Shown: positions 12,231 to 21,722 of the stretch, one piece after another
Layout: every line of letters begins with the position of its first letter
Position numbering within the stretch: position 1 is the first letter of the stretch
NCBI RefSeq assembly: GCF_035046505.1
Contig: NC_089830.1
Coordinates: 19,656,561 to 19,720,560, forward strand
Length of the DNA stretch: 64,000 nt
Direction of reading: 5' to 3'
Origin: Tiliqua scincoides
Taxonomy: Eukaryota; Chordata; Lepidosauria; Squamata; Scincidae
Position numbers and translations under genes: made by a program
Notes under the pieces: model-generated
The model's database searches: none
Seen by the model: the letters and a program-made list of their open reading frames with translations, nothing else
Told to the model about the DNA's origin: nothing

Positions 12231-12304
12231 ACATCATATACACATATAATGTGTATGTGTGTACACGTACACACTATATGTGTATACACATATAGTACAC
12301 ACAA
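12231..12304. repeat. Alternating TA/CA/TG simple repeat
   Basis: A purine-pyrimidine alternating stretch with self-complementary parts (tatgtgtatacacata). It lies just upstream of the LIN37 start-codon exon acceptor. Confidence 0.8.
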
Positions 12305-12741
12305 TTAGAAACACATACTGGCGGATGAGAAATACTGAGTTCCAAAGCAGGCAAAAAAATATTTTCATATCACTGTAGCAGTATCACTTGCATACTGCTA
12401 GGCAAGTTTTTCTATCCACCCAAGAGGCTTTATAGAAGGGCAGCCATGCCAAGGCTCCTGTGGCAAAATGCCAAGACTGGAGAATCTAAAAAAGACTAAC
12501 AAATGAATTGTGACACATGTTGATTGCAGGCTAGCACACAAACACACACACACACTTTTTAAATGTTCTGCAAAGGGGGATCTAAAATGCAAAGATACCC
12601 AGCACAGGACCAAGAATGGCAATAAAACAAGATGTCAATATAGCTCTGATAGTCTGACTCCAAAGGCAAATCTCCTCTGCAACTAGATATATTTTGATGA
12701 AATAGGCTTAGCTTGTACCCATTTGAGCTTTGCATGGAAAT

Positions 12742-12835
12742 ATTATTATTAAGAATATTTATATACTGCTTTTCAACAAGACTAGTTCACAAAGTGGTTT
12801 TACACAGCAAAATAAATCAATAAACAGGCAATAGT
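12742..12835. repeat. Dispersed repeat (tattaagaatatttatatactgctt...)
   Basis: Same family as 6713-6850, here uninterrupted, sitting inside unit 1 of the local array. Confidence 0.45.
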
Positions 12836-13346
12836 TTTTTGCATTTTATAGCCTTTAAAGTTGCACTGTTTACTCTCTTTCCCCACTTCTCTGCTCTTCA
12901 CGCACCTGATGAAGTGGGGTCTCTACTCCCCCAAAGTGTCTGGAAGGCGGCAGCAGCAGGAGGGCAATAAAACAACCCACACAGAAGATTTTAATATAGC
13001 TCTGATAATCTGACTCCAAAGGCAGATCTCCTCTGCAAACTAGATATTTTTTGATTAAATAGGTTGATCTTGCACCCATTTGAGCTTGGCACAGAAATAT
13101 TATAGGAACATCTTTAGTGATACTTAATGCTTTGCATGGAAATATTATAGTGATCCCTTTTACATTTTAAAGCCTTTTAAGTTGCACTGTTTACTCTCTT
13201 TCCCTCACCCCTCTGCTCTTCAAGCACCTGATGAAGTGGAGTCTCTACTCCCCAAAAGTGTCTGTCTGACAGCCCAACCCTATCCACACTTTCCTGGCAG
13301 TAAGCCTCATTGACTGTAATGTTAATATAGCTCTGATAGTCTAGAA

Positions 13347-13584
13347 CAGCCATTTTCAACCACTGTGACATGGCACACTGGTGTGCCATGAGTGGTTCAT
13401 AGGTGTGCCACTGGAATTGGGGAAAGGTCATTTATTAATAGGGCCAATAGGAGATTTGAGCCCCCCACTGGCAGCATGGTGTGCCTTGTCAATTGTCAAA
13501 AACCTTGTCAATTGTCAAAAACCTGGCGGTGTGCCTTAGTGCCTTGTCAGTGTGCCGTGAGATGAAAAAGGTTGAAAATCACTG
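13347..13584. mobile_element. hAT-type non-autonomous element, family C, copy 2
   Basis: Flanked by exact GTCTAGAA (13339-13346, 13585-13592). The ends are CAGCCATTTTCAACC and GGTTGAAAATCACTG. It is in the opposite orientation to 744-978. Confidence 0.9.
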
Positions 13585-13592
13585 GTCTAGAA

Positions 13593-14057
13593 CAGGGGTG
13601 TCCAAAGTTTTTGGCAGGAGGGCCATATCATTTCTCTGACACTGTGTTGGGGGCCAGGGAAAAAAAAGAATTAATTTACATTTAAAATTTGAATGAATTT
13701 ACATAAGTTTACATAAATTAATATATTAAAGATGAACTTATATGAATGAATGAAGGTCTTGCAATAGCTCAAGGCCTATAAAAGGCCTTGCACAAAGCAA
13801 GGCTGGCCTTTCCTGTGCTGCCGCTACTGCACCACAGATGTGAAACAGCAAGCAGTGGAGGGAGCCCTCATCCCATAGCTCACGTGACAGGTCAAACAGT
13901 TGCCCTCACACTGAAAGCAGTTGCTTTGGGCCGGTGCGGGCTGCAGCAAGTCTCTGGAGGGCCACAGGCTCATTGGAGACTGGGAGCTCCCTGAGGGCCA
14001 CATTGGGAGTCCTCAAGGGCCGCAAGTGGCCCCAGGGCCAGGGTTTGGGCACCCCTG
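13593..14057. mobile_element. hAT-type non-autonomous element, family A, copy 1
   Basis: Flanked by exact GTCTAGAA (13585-13592, 14058-14065). The ends are CAGGGGTGTCCAAAG and GTTTGGGCACCCCTG. The left duplication is also the right duplication of the preceding element. No transposase; the open frames inside recur in all copies and are not genes. Confidence 0.92.
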
Positions 14058-14910
14058 GTCTAGAAGATAGTGTTAATATAGCTCTGATAGTCTGACTCCA
14101 AAGACAGATCTCCTCTGCAACTAGATATACTTTGATTAAATAGGCTGATCTTGCACCCACTTGAGCTTGGCACATAAACATTATAGCAACATCTTTAGTG
14201 ATACTTAATGCTTTGCATGGAAATATTACAGTGATCCCTTTTGCATTTTAAAGCCTTTGAAGTTGCGCTGCTTGCTCTCTCCTCCCCACCCATCTGGAGC
14301 TATCCATCCTCCATTCACCTGATGAAGGGGGCTCTGTCCTCCCCCAAAGTGCCTGCCCTCCACAAACCTGGTCGCCTTTCAGCTGCCACAGGACTCTTCT
14401 TCAGTGCTTGCTTCTGCAGCCTACCAAGACCAGCCCTCTGCACAGCATCAGCTTCCAGGGACCTGGACCAAAACTGTGCCTGGTGGATGCTCAGGGCTCG
14501 TGCGCTCCCGGGCACCTCCAGCACAGCCGCGCAGCCAGTAGCCTCCCCAGCAATTGCTCCTGCTCCAGTTCCCGTTTGCAAGAATGCAGAATGCAGAAAA
14601 ACCGCCTCTGCTGCACTGCATGCTGGGAATTGTAGGCATCTGCCTAGGGGAGGAGGGAAGCTTCTGATCCAGCAGCTTTTCTTTCTGTGCCTGGCAAACG
14701 TGCAACACCCAATTGCATGTCCTTCTGGGGGTTGTAGTTGCATGGGGTTTCTTAATGCAAAACCCTGCTGAAAAGTCTAGCAATGGGATTGCATTACAGT
14801 CCTTTTGAGGTTGCAAGCCTCTACCCCAGTGTTTCTCAGACTGTGGGTCCCCATTCAACGTGTTCAATAAAATATTATTTCAAGACTATTGCAACAACAT
14901 TTGAATAATC

Positions 14911-15264
14911 CAGTGGTTCTCACACATTTAGCATCGGGACCCACTTTTTAGAATGAGAATCTGTTAGGACCCACCAGAAGTGATGTCATGACCGGAAGTG
15001 ACATTATTTTTTACAATCCTAGGCTGCAATCCTACCCACACTTATCCAGGAGTAAGTCCTATTTACTATCATTATTAAAAGAATATACATAGTAGCTTGT
15101 TAAAGGTACAGGTAAGTAACATTTCCCCAAATGCAGTCACATACCATGGTAGCTAGCATCAAGTCCAATACAGTAAAAATAAAATATTGAAATGAATGGG
15201 GACCCACCTGAAATTGGCTTGCGACCCACCTAGTGGGTCCCAACCCACAGTTTGAGAAACACTG
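14911..15264. mobile_element. hAT-type non-autonomous element, family B, copy 2
   Basis: Exact 8-bp duplication GAATAATC (14903-14910, 15265-15272); ends CAGTGGTTCTCACAC and GTTTGAGAAACACTG. Confidence 0.9.
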
Positions 15265-15284
15265 GAATAATCTATTAGGCTTGA

Positions 15285-15500
15285 TGGTACTTGACTGCAT
15301 TTGGGGAAATGTGGCAGATCTGTACTTTGAACAGGCTATGATGTAGCTGCTTTTAACAGTTCTGCCCAACTTTGCATATACGAAGCAGGGATCAAATATG
15401 TGCACCTGTAGGGTGGGTAGAAATGGGTTAACACTTAACAATGATGGTCAATGGGGCTTACTATGGGTAAGTGCGGATCGGATTGCAGCCTTTGGGATGT
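15285..15500. mobile_element. Inverted partial copy of the hAT family B interior
   Basis: 'gactgcatttggggaaatgt' and 'ggtaagtgcggatcggattg' are reverse complements of family B interior segments. It starts about 20 bp after the complete copy and has no clear ends. Confidence 0.6.
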
Positions 15501-15604
15501 TGGGGGAATTGTTTTATTTGTTTGTTTGATTGATTAAGAAGATGCTCTGGAAAGTTAGGAGGGTTCTTCTTTATTTTAAATATATTTTAAAACTTGTATG
15601 TATT

Positions 15605-15706
15605 GCAAACTTCTAATCTGCCTCACAAGGTTGTTGTGGGGACAAAAGGAGGGGAGGAACCATGTACACCACCCTGAGCCACTTGATAATAAAAATGTGA
15701 TAGATT
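15605..15706 (+). mobile_element. SINE 3' fragment
   Basis: ctgcctcacaaggttgttgt, then accatgtacaccaccctgag and a tail with 'taataaaaatgtgat'. This is the 3' half of the tRNA-derived SINE family. Confidence 0.55.
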
Positions 15707-15859
15707 GCTAGTTATGCAAGTTGCCTAAGAATAAGGCAACTTATGCTGGAGAAGAAATGGGGGAGGGGTTCCTGCTTAGGGAGGAGGAGGAAGTTCAGCT
15801 GAAGCTGTGGGGGAGGGGCTTCAGGACATAATGATAAGAGAGTAGCTTTCACAGCTCCA

Positions 15860-17010
15860 GGCTGTGCAGGTCTACTCAGGTATAAACTTCATTGTCTTCA
15901 GTGGGGCTTACTCCCTGGTAAATAAGCTCCACTGTGTTCCTTAGGATTTATTCCCAAGTAAATTTGTATAGATAGGATTGCAACCTTAATGTAACATAAA
16001 CTACATACTTGTCTCTCAGGCAAGCTGGAGACTTACTCTCAAATAAACCTACAAGAAACTTGGGCTGTATTGTGTGCACAAGGCTCTGCTCTGTTCAAGG
16101 GAGTTTACTCTCAGGGAACGCATGCCTAAAACCGCAGCCTGAGGCTGGAATCCTATCCACACTTTCCTGGGAGTAAGCCCCATTGAACACAGTGGGACTT
16201 ACTTTTAAGTAGACTTGCACTGAGTCTACAATCCTATGCACATTTAAGTCTGCCATCTAATGCAGGGTTGCCTGGAAATACAAGTCCCCATTGAAATAAG
16301 CAGGTGTCATTTCAGAGCATCTAACACACAGCGTTGCACCAAGGACAAAAAGGAAGAACTGGCGCGGGGCATGATGGTAGTTGTAGTTTATGCCAGGCCC
16401 AGAACGCGCTGTGAGTCCACCCTGTGCCACAAGGCATTACGGGAAGTGTAGTCCTGAAAGTCGACATGGGGTAAGCAGTGGGGGGGGAGAAGAAGCTGTT
16501 TACCCTGCATCCTTTGCGCAGGAGGACTTCCTGTTTTGGTTGCTAAGCGATGGCCAAGGCGGTAAGTTCAGTGGGGTGAGTGTGGGTGCTGCTGGAGAAG
16601 AAATGGGGGAGGGGTTCCTGCTTGGGGGGGAGAGGAGGAAGTTCAGCTGCAACTGGGGGGCATGCTCCTCCAGGGAAGGTGCAGTGCAAGCTTGGGTGTG
16701 TTTACTCAGAAGTAAACCGCATTGTGTCCAATGGGGCTTACACCCTGGTAAATGTATCCAGAGTTGCAGCCATAGGGAAGCTTGCAAGGGTGCATACTTC
16801 TCCAGGGGATGTTTAGTGGTCTTCTACTCAAAAGGAGGACCCACTGTGTTCATTGGGATTTACTTCCAAGTAAATGTGCTTGGGATTCTAGCCTTTGGTA
16901 TGCTTGCCATTGACAACACTCTCCAGGGAACAGATTGCACAAGCCTGGATATGTTTACTCAAAAGTAAGCCCCACTGTGTTCAATGGAATTTGTTTTCAA
17001 GGAATGCAGT
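15860..17010. repeat. Cluster of short palindromic repeats (gagtaagccccattgaac type)
   Basis: The module 'actcccaggtaa...cattgtgttcaatggggctta...taggattgcagcc' or its complement occurs at least five times (about 15870, 15905, 16145-16235, 16690-16765, 16815-16895, 16935-17005), with varied spacing. Each is nearly self-complementary around ccattgaac/gttcaatgg. Isolated copies are at 28005-28100, 52610-52690 and 53595-53685. Confidence 0.6.
16550..16575 (+). CDS. PROSER3: Candidate first coding exon of PROSER3
   Basis: The first recognised PROSER3 exon (29682) begins with one base that completes a codon, so the upstream exon must end in phase 2. Here an ATG in fair context (aagcgATGG) opens MAKAVSSVG and reaches a GTGAGT donor after 26 nt, which is exactly phase 2. 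It would read MAKAVSSVG|LAVFSTQGSPF. A competing GTAAGT donor at 16562 ends in phase 0 and would need an extra exon. Just upstream lie an ETS-like site (CTTCCTG, 16527-16533) and ACTACA-type motifs. The implied intron is 13 kb. This is inference from phase and promoter context, without sequence homology support. Confidence 0.35.
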
Positions 17011-17257
17011 TATGTACAGTACTGTATAGGGATCTTTCCAGAGCTGTGTTTAGTGTGTTATATCGAAAGCAACAAAGTATCTTGTAGTTCCTTAAAGACT
17101 AACCCAGTTGAGTTCTGCGTTTATGTGTAGGATTGTGACCTTACCTTTTTGGGGGAGGGAGGGAGAAGACCTGCCTTTGAGTAAACATGCGTTGGGTTAT
17201 GTTGTATAGTAAACGCTCAAAAGGGCTTCATTGATTTTATCCTGAGAAAAACAAATG

Positions 17258-17490
17258 CAGGTGGGCCTGTGTTATCCGCAGGTTTAGTACCTGTGGAATT
17301 AGATATCTGCAGGTCTGCAAACCTGTTGGTCAGACCCACCTAGAACCCCCAGAGGTGAGGGGAGCACAGCTCTGTTGGCCTCTGGAGCATTACAGGGCCC
17401 CCAAAACCCATAGATTTCATTATCGATAGGTTTCCTTATCTGTGGGCGGTCATGGAACGGAACCCCACAAATAATGAGGGCTGCCCTATA
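17258..17490. mobile_element. Tigger-like miniature element
   Basis: 'ggtgggcctgtgttatccgc' at one end and 'aatgagggctgccctata' at the other are rough inverted complements; interior 'ggaacggaaccccaca'. Exact ends are not secure. Confidence 0.4.
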
Positions 17491-17518
17491 TTTTCCTCAT
17501 GCATTGTTGCTGTTATTA

Positions 17519-17887
17519 GAGGTGGGAGAAAACAGTGTTTGCGAAATAAAAACCTCCGCCTTCTGCATTTTTCATTTTTGTAAAACAACAAAAACCCTGA
17601 AATTTGCAGAAAAATGAAACCGCTTTATTTGGTTTTTATTTATGATTGGGGGCAGGGTGCTTGAGTAATGACTATGGCTTCTTCTGCTGATATTATACCT
17701 CCTATATACACCTACCTAGTACCTAGTACTACCTAGTACACCTACCTAGTATCACCTACCTAGTACAATTTTAAAGCAATTATAATTTATAATTTTTAAA
17801 ATAAAAATACATAACACTGTTTTTTGTACTTCTGCTTATAGAAAACACCAAAATCCTCAAAAAAATAGAACCGTCTTCTCCCACCTC
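17519..17887. mobile_element. Miniature inverted-repeat element, family F, copy 1
   Basis: Ends GAGGTGGGAGAAAACAGTG and ...CCGTCTTCTCCCACCTC, with flanking TATTA on both sides (17514-17518, 17888-17892). AT-rich interior with a 'cacctacctagta' short tandem stretch. A degraded second copy lies at about 47740-48015. Confidence 0.6.
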
Positions 17888-17892
17888 TATTA

Positions 17893-19501
17893 ACAATACC
17901 AGATTTAATGTCCTGCCCTTCCTTCAAGGAACTTGGGAGAGCATGCAAAGTGCTGTCCCTCTCATATTATACTCACTGCAACCCTGTGTTGGTGGTAGTT
18001 TGAAAGAGAACGACAATTTCAGAGCCAACAGATCCAATTCCCCGCTGAATGAGGATTTGAACCGAGATTTCTCCAACCCAGTCAAGCATGCTGTCTACAA
18101 TCCCCCCCTCTGCCCACTCTCCTTGCCCTTGGCCCCTGCTGAGCCAGAATAGCTCTCCTATTATAGATTAATATAACTTGTGGTGCAATCTCAAGGTCTC
18201 ACTTAGCTGTAAGCATTGGAAAGATTTTTTTGGGCGCTCTCAGCCCTTTGGGCAAATCGGTGTGGTCTCTATGTTGACATCTTCTGCAGACTTTCGCAGT
18301 TCATATTTCTGTGCCAGCACTTCCCCCTGCTGATCTCTTAAGATGAAACAGCTGAAAGAACGAGAGCAGGCCAGATTGTGTTTTCTGGTCAGTTGGCAAC
18401 CCTGTCTTGGGCTCAAACTCTGCAACCGTACCTATCAGTTTTGTCCAAATGCTTTCAGGGAGGACTACAAGACCATATTAGGCTGCCTTTTGCTCGCCAG
18501 CAGTGAGATTTTTAGTGGAGTGGGGTGGTTAGTGTTTCTGTCTGACTTTTTAAATAATATTGTCATTTTTGACCTGCTCTGAGCTCTACAGCTGGGTGAG
18601 GCTAGTGATTAATTTAATAGAAATGCACTGTCTCAAGTTAATAATATATCTTCATATGTGTGTTCAATCCTGGCATTTTCCATCTGTTTTCAGTTCTAGA
18701 AATGCTAAATATTTTGTTTCCCCCCCCAAGTTATTTATGACTTGTTTACTTTGTGGTTATGTCCTATCCCTCCCTATTATACTTATAAACTCAAAGAAGT
18801 CTTGGCTGCTTAGAGTAACTTTGCATTAAGCTTTCTCCCAGGGTTGCCAAAGCTTTTCTGGGCAGGGCGCCTATGAGCTACCTGCACTACTGGCGGAATT
18901 CCACAGTCAGTCTTTTCTCAGCAGGGACAAATGGTGATGGAAGATGTTTCACCTGCTGAATTTTGCCTGTTATGTTACTTTTAAAGGCACAGGAGCTCTG
19001 CCAGGAAAAGAAGTTGACAACCTTAATCTTGTCATGTTTCAGTGGTAAGGGAAGCCAGCTTTGTCTTTTTCTTCAACTATAGTTGCCAGGCTTTCTACGC
19101 ACAAGGAGTATTTGTTTACAGAAGTGCAGGTGTAGGATGTCTTTTTGGCTTTGGATTTCAGCTTAGGTTGGAGATTATCCCAGTTCTTCCTTCCATGGAG
19201 CAGAACGGATTGTACTGTGTGTCAAACTAAGCTATGCCAGGGTTTTATTAGTTGTTTGACTTGTTAGTTCACTAAAAAAAAAAAAAAATGATGCTGGAAG
19301 TGTAGTGTATGTAGGCCATTTCGCATATCACCTGGCAGCAGGCCTGGGTTTGCCAGTGAGTGTGAGCCTGACATGGAGTTGTAGTCCCATGTGACTTTCT
19401 GACAAGTCTACCTCACATAGTATGTGTTTGCAAGTACAGCAATATCTTGAATTACATCCACTTGAATTTAGTCGATTTGCTCTTTTAGCCATTTTCAGTT
19501 A
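17893..19501. other. No gene recognised
   Basis: Probable PROSER3 first intron if 16550 is its first exon. It holds one possible miniature repeat (about 18840-19025, 'gggttgccaaagc' to 'gttgacaacctt') and otherwise unremarkable sequence. Confidence 0.4.
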
Positions 19502-20342
19502 CAGATGAGACCTTGGTATCTGTGGGGGTTCTGTTTCTGGACCCCCCCCCCAGTTACCAAAAACACAGATAATGAAATCCAAGGGGGATCTCTTAGAGCA
19601 GGGGTGCCCAAACCCCGGCCCTGGGGCCACTTGCGGCCCTCGAGGCCTCTCAATGTGGCCCTCAGGGAGCCCCCAGTCTCCAATGAGCCTCTGGCCCTCC
19701 GGAGATTTGTTGGAGCCCGCACTGGCCCAACACAACTGATCTCAGCGTGAGGGCGACTGTTTGACCTCTCGCGTGAGCTGTGGGATGAGGGCTCCCTCCA
19801 CTGCTTGTTGTTTCACGTCTGTGATGCAGTAGCGGCAGCAAAGGAAAGGCCAGCCTTGCTTTGTGCAAGGCGTTTTATAGGCCTTGAGCTATTGCAAGAC
19901 CTTCATTCTTTCGTATAAGTTCATCTTTAATATATTTATTTATGTAAATCTATGTAAATGTATTCAAATTTGAAATGTAAATTAATTCTTTTTTTCCCTG
20001 GCCCCTGACTAAGTGTCAGAGAGATGATGTGGCCCTCCTAGCAAAAACTTTGGACACCCCTGTCTTAGAGGACCCACCAGACACAATTGGAAGTGTCTTC
20101 CTGTTACATCTGGAGGTGTTCTAAGACACCTAAGGTGGGGAGGATTTTATCGTAAAACCAGAAGTACATCTCAAAAGCCTCTGGGGGGGGGTTGTTCGGC
20201 AGCGTGCACTTCATGCACTTCAGAATACCTGCCACAGGCCTTTCTGTTGCATCTGGTTGGTGAGGCCCTCAAGTCACCAGTTTGGAACCCACAGTAAGTC
20301 AAATCCGCTAGTTCCGAACCCTTGGATGAGGAGGGCCCACTG
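19502..20342. mobile_element. Tigger-like element interrupted by a hAT copy
   Basis: TA at 19500-19501 and 20343-20344. The ends are CAGATGAGACCTTGGTATC and GGATGAGGAGGGCCCACTG. A family A hAT (19599-20062) sits inside with its own duplication. Confidence 0.6.
19599..20062. mobile_element. hAT-type non-autonomous element, family A, copy 2
   Basis: Exact 8-bp duplication TCTTAGAG (19591-19598, 20063-20070). Ends CAGGGGTGCCCAAAC and TTTGGACACCCCTG; inverted relative to copy 1. Confidence 0.92.
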
Positions 20343-21506
20343 TATAACTAAATTTCAAATTTGTCCATGCGCTTTCTCTTTTGTCCGATTTCATCCAGCC
20401 TTCCATGGCATTCGTCAATGATTTTGCGTTTATTTTTCTTTTGTTTCTGTTTATTTAGGTTGCACACACATTCACATGTGTTGTATAGTTCTATATGCTC
20501 TTCACCTGCCCAAATAAGTTTGCAAGCGAAATAAGGCTCTGCTTTGACATTCATTCATTTTTCACTTTTGCCCATGCTCAGGTCCCAAACCAGACAAAAG
20601 TGCAAAGCTTTGCTGTAATGTTTGTTCTGTTCACACTTTTTTTGGAAGCATAGATCTAAAAATATAATGTGTGAAGCAGCTAAGTGTGTATGTGTGCGTT
20701 TTGGCAGTGTTTGGATCACCAGGTTGCTTGGATGCGTTTGATCCAGTGTAACCCTGCATAATAGAATTTTGCTTTGCTCTGTAGCTCTTTCAGGCAAGAA
20801 ATCTTTATCCATCTAGGCTGGATAGGCTGGATAGGGCTGATTCTGAAGACCCCTTACGCTTCAGCCTGGAAGTGTTAATTCCCCCCCCTTTGAAGTCTCT
20901 TCTGGGTGCCTTGCTCATCTGCTGCTATTTTATTACTCAGTTAATGTGCTGCAGCCTTGTCGTTTGCGGTCATTGCGAGTGCATAACTGTAGCTGTGTGA
21001 ACCACTGAAAGCTTTTCTTCTCCAGAGTTTTGTCCCTTGTGGTTTTTAATCTGACCCTTGTGGATGCTGAAAGTGTCCATTCATCAGAGCTGCCTCGGGG
21101 CGAGTTCATTTTAAAAAGGAGCCAACGATTTCTGCAAGCGAGCCTGGAGCGGGCTAGTTTGCGGTGAAACAGGACTCTCTTGCGGTGTCAAGAGAGCTGC
21201 AAATTGGCATTTGTCCTCATCAGGATGCGAATCCCATTGTGGTTGCGAACCAGATCTTCTGTGATGTTCGCTGTGCAATTAGCTAACCAGACTGAAAGTT
21301 CTAATGATGGCATAAAGGCAATTGTTGGTAAACTGAAGATCCCTTTCCAAGAATACTAGCATCATTACCAGTGAAGGTTCTCTGGCACTTGGTTAGCCTG
21401 ATGCTATGTGTGCTTATCAAAAGGTGTTCACACTGATCTCAGTGGTACTTATGCTCAGGTAAGAGCACATAGACTCTTCCCTAGTGTTGGGAAGTCCCTA
21501 GGTAAT

Positions 21507-21722
21507 TAAGGGTGCAATCCTAACCCCTTATGTCAGTGCTTTCCAGCACTGGCACAGCGGTGCCAATGGGACATGTGCTGCATCCTGCAGTTGGGTGTCA
21601 CTCACAGAGGCCTCCTCAAAGTAAGGGAATGTTTGTTCCATTTGTTCCTTTACCCCAGAGATGAATAGCCCTTATGTCAGTGCTTGAAAGCACTGACATA
21701 AGGGGTTAGGATTGTGCCCTAA
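21507..21722. mobile_element. Miniature inverted-repeat element
   Basis: The left end taagggtgcaatcctaaccc, then cttatgtcagtgctt, is the near-complement of the right end (cactgacataaggggttagg, attgtgccct). The arms are about 40 bp with a roughly 130-bp loop. Confidence 0.65.

Larger units (their letters stand above)
12633..14365. repeat. Local array of about 320-360-bp units upstream of LIN37 coding exon 1
   Basis: Units start with 'aatatagctctgatagtctg' near 12636, 12991, 13321 and 14072. They share actccaaaggcagatctcct, aagttgcactgtttactctc and ctgatgaagtgg-ggtctctactcccc-aaagtgtctg. Unit 1 is interrupted by a dispersed repeat (12742-12835). The third start (13321) was hit by two hAT elements. 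I do not recognise the unit. Confidence 0.65.
14600..16575. promoter_or_regulatory. Candidate LIN37/PROSER3 promoter region with four ACTACA-type motifs
   Basis: Four sites resembling the ZNF143/THAP11 motif (ACTACAATTCCCAGxATGC) all read on the minus strand: 14617-14635 (CCTACAATTCCCAGCATGC), 14721-14739 (AACTACAACCCCCAGAAGG), 16369-16387 (partial) and 16431-16453 (GACTACACTTCCCG then TAATGCCTT). An ETS-like CTTCCTG lies at 16527-16533. The region lies upstream of LIN37 (minus) and just before the candidate PROSER3 exon 1 (plus), so a shared head-to-head promoter is possible. A hAT copy (14911-15264) splits it. Confidence 0.45.

Noticed and set aside
13788-13994. Repeated open frame starting MHKARLAFP
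   Set aside because: It appears with the same wording in each family A hAT copy (19662-19868, 28565-28792, 51473-51799); part of a non-coding element.
16390-16968. 192-codon open frame over the candidate promoter
   Set aside because: It is built from palindromic short repeats and duplicated GA-rich sequence with no homology; the ATG at 16550 in another frame has better splice context.
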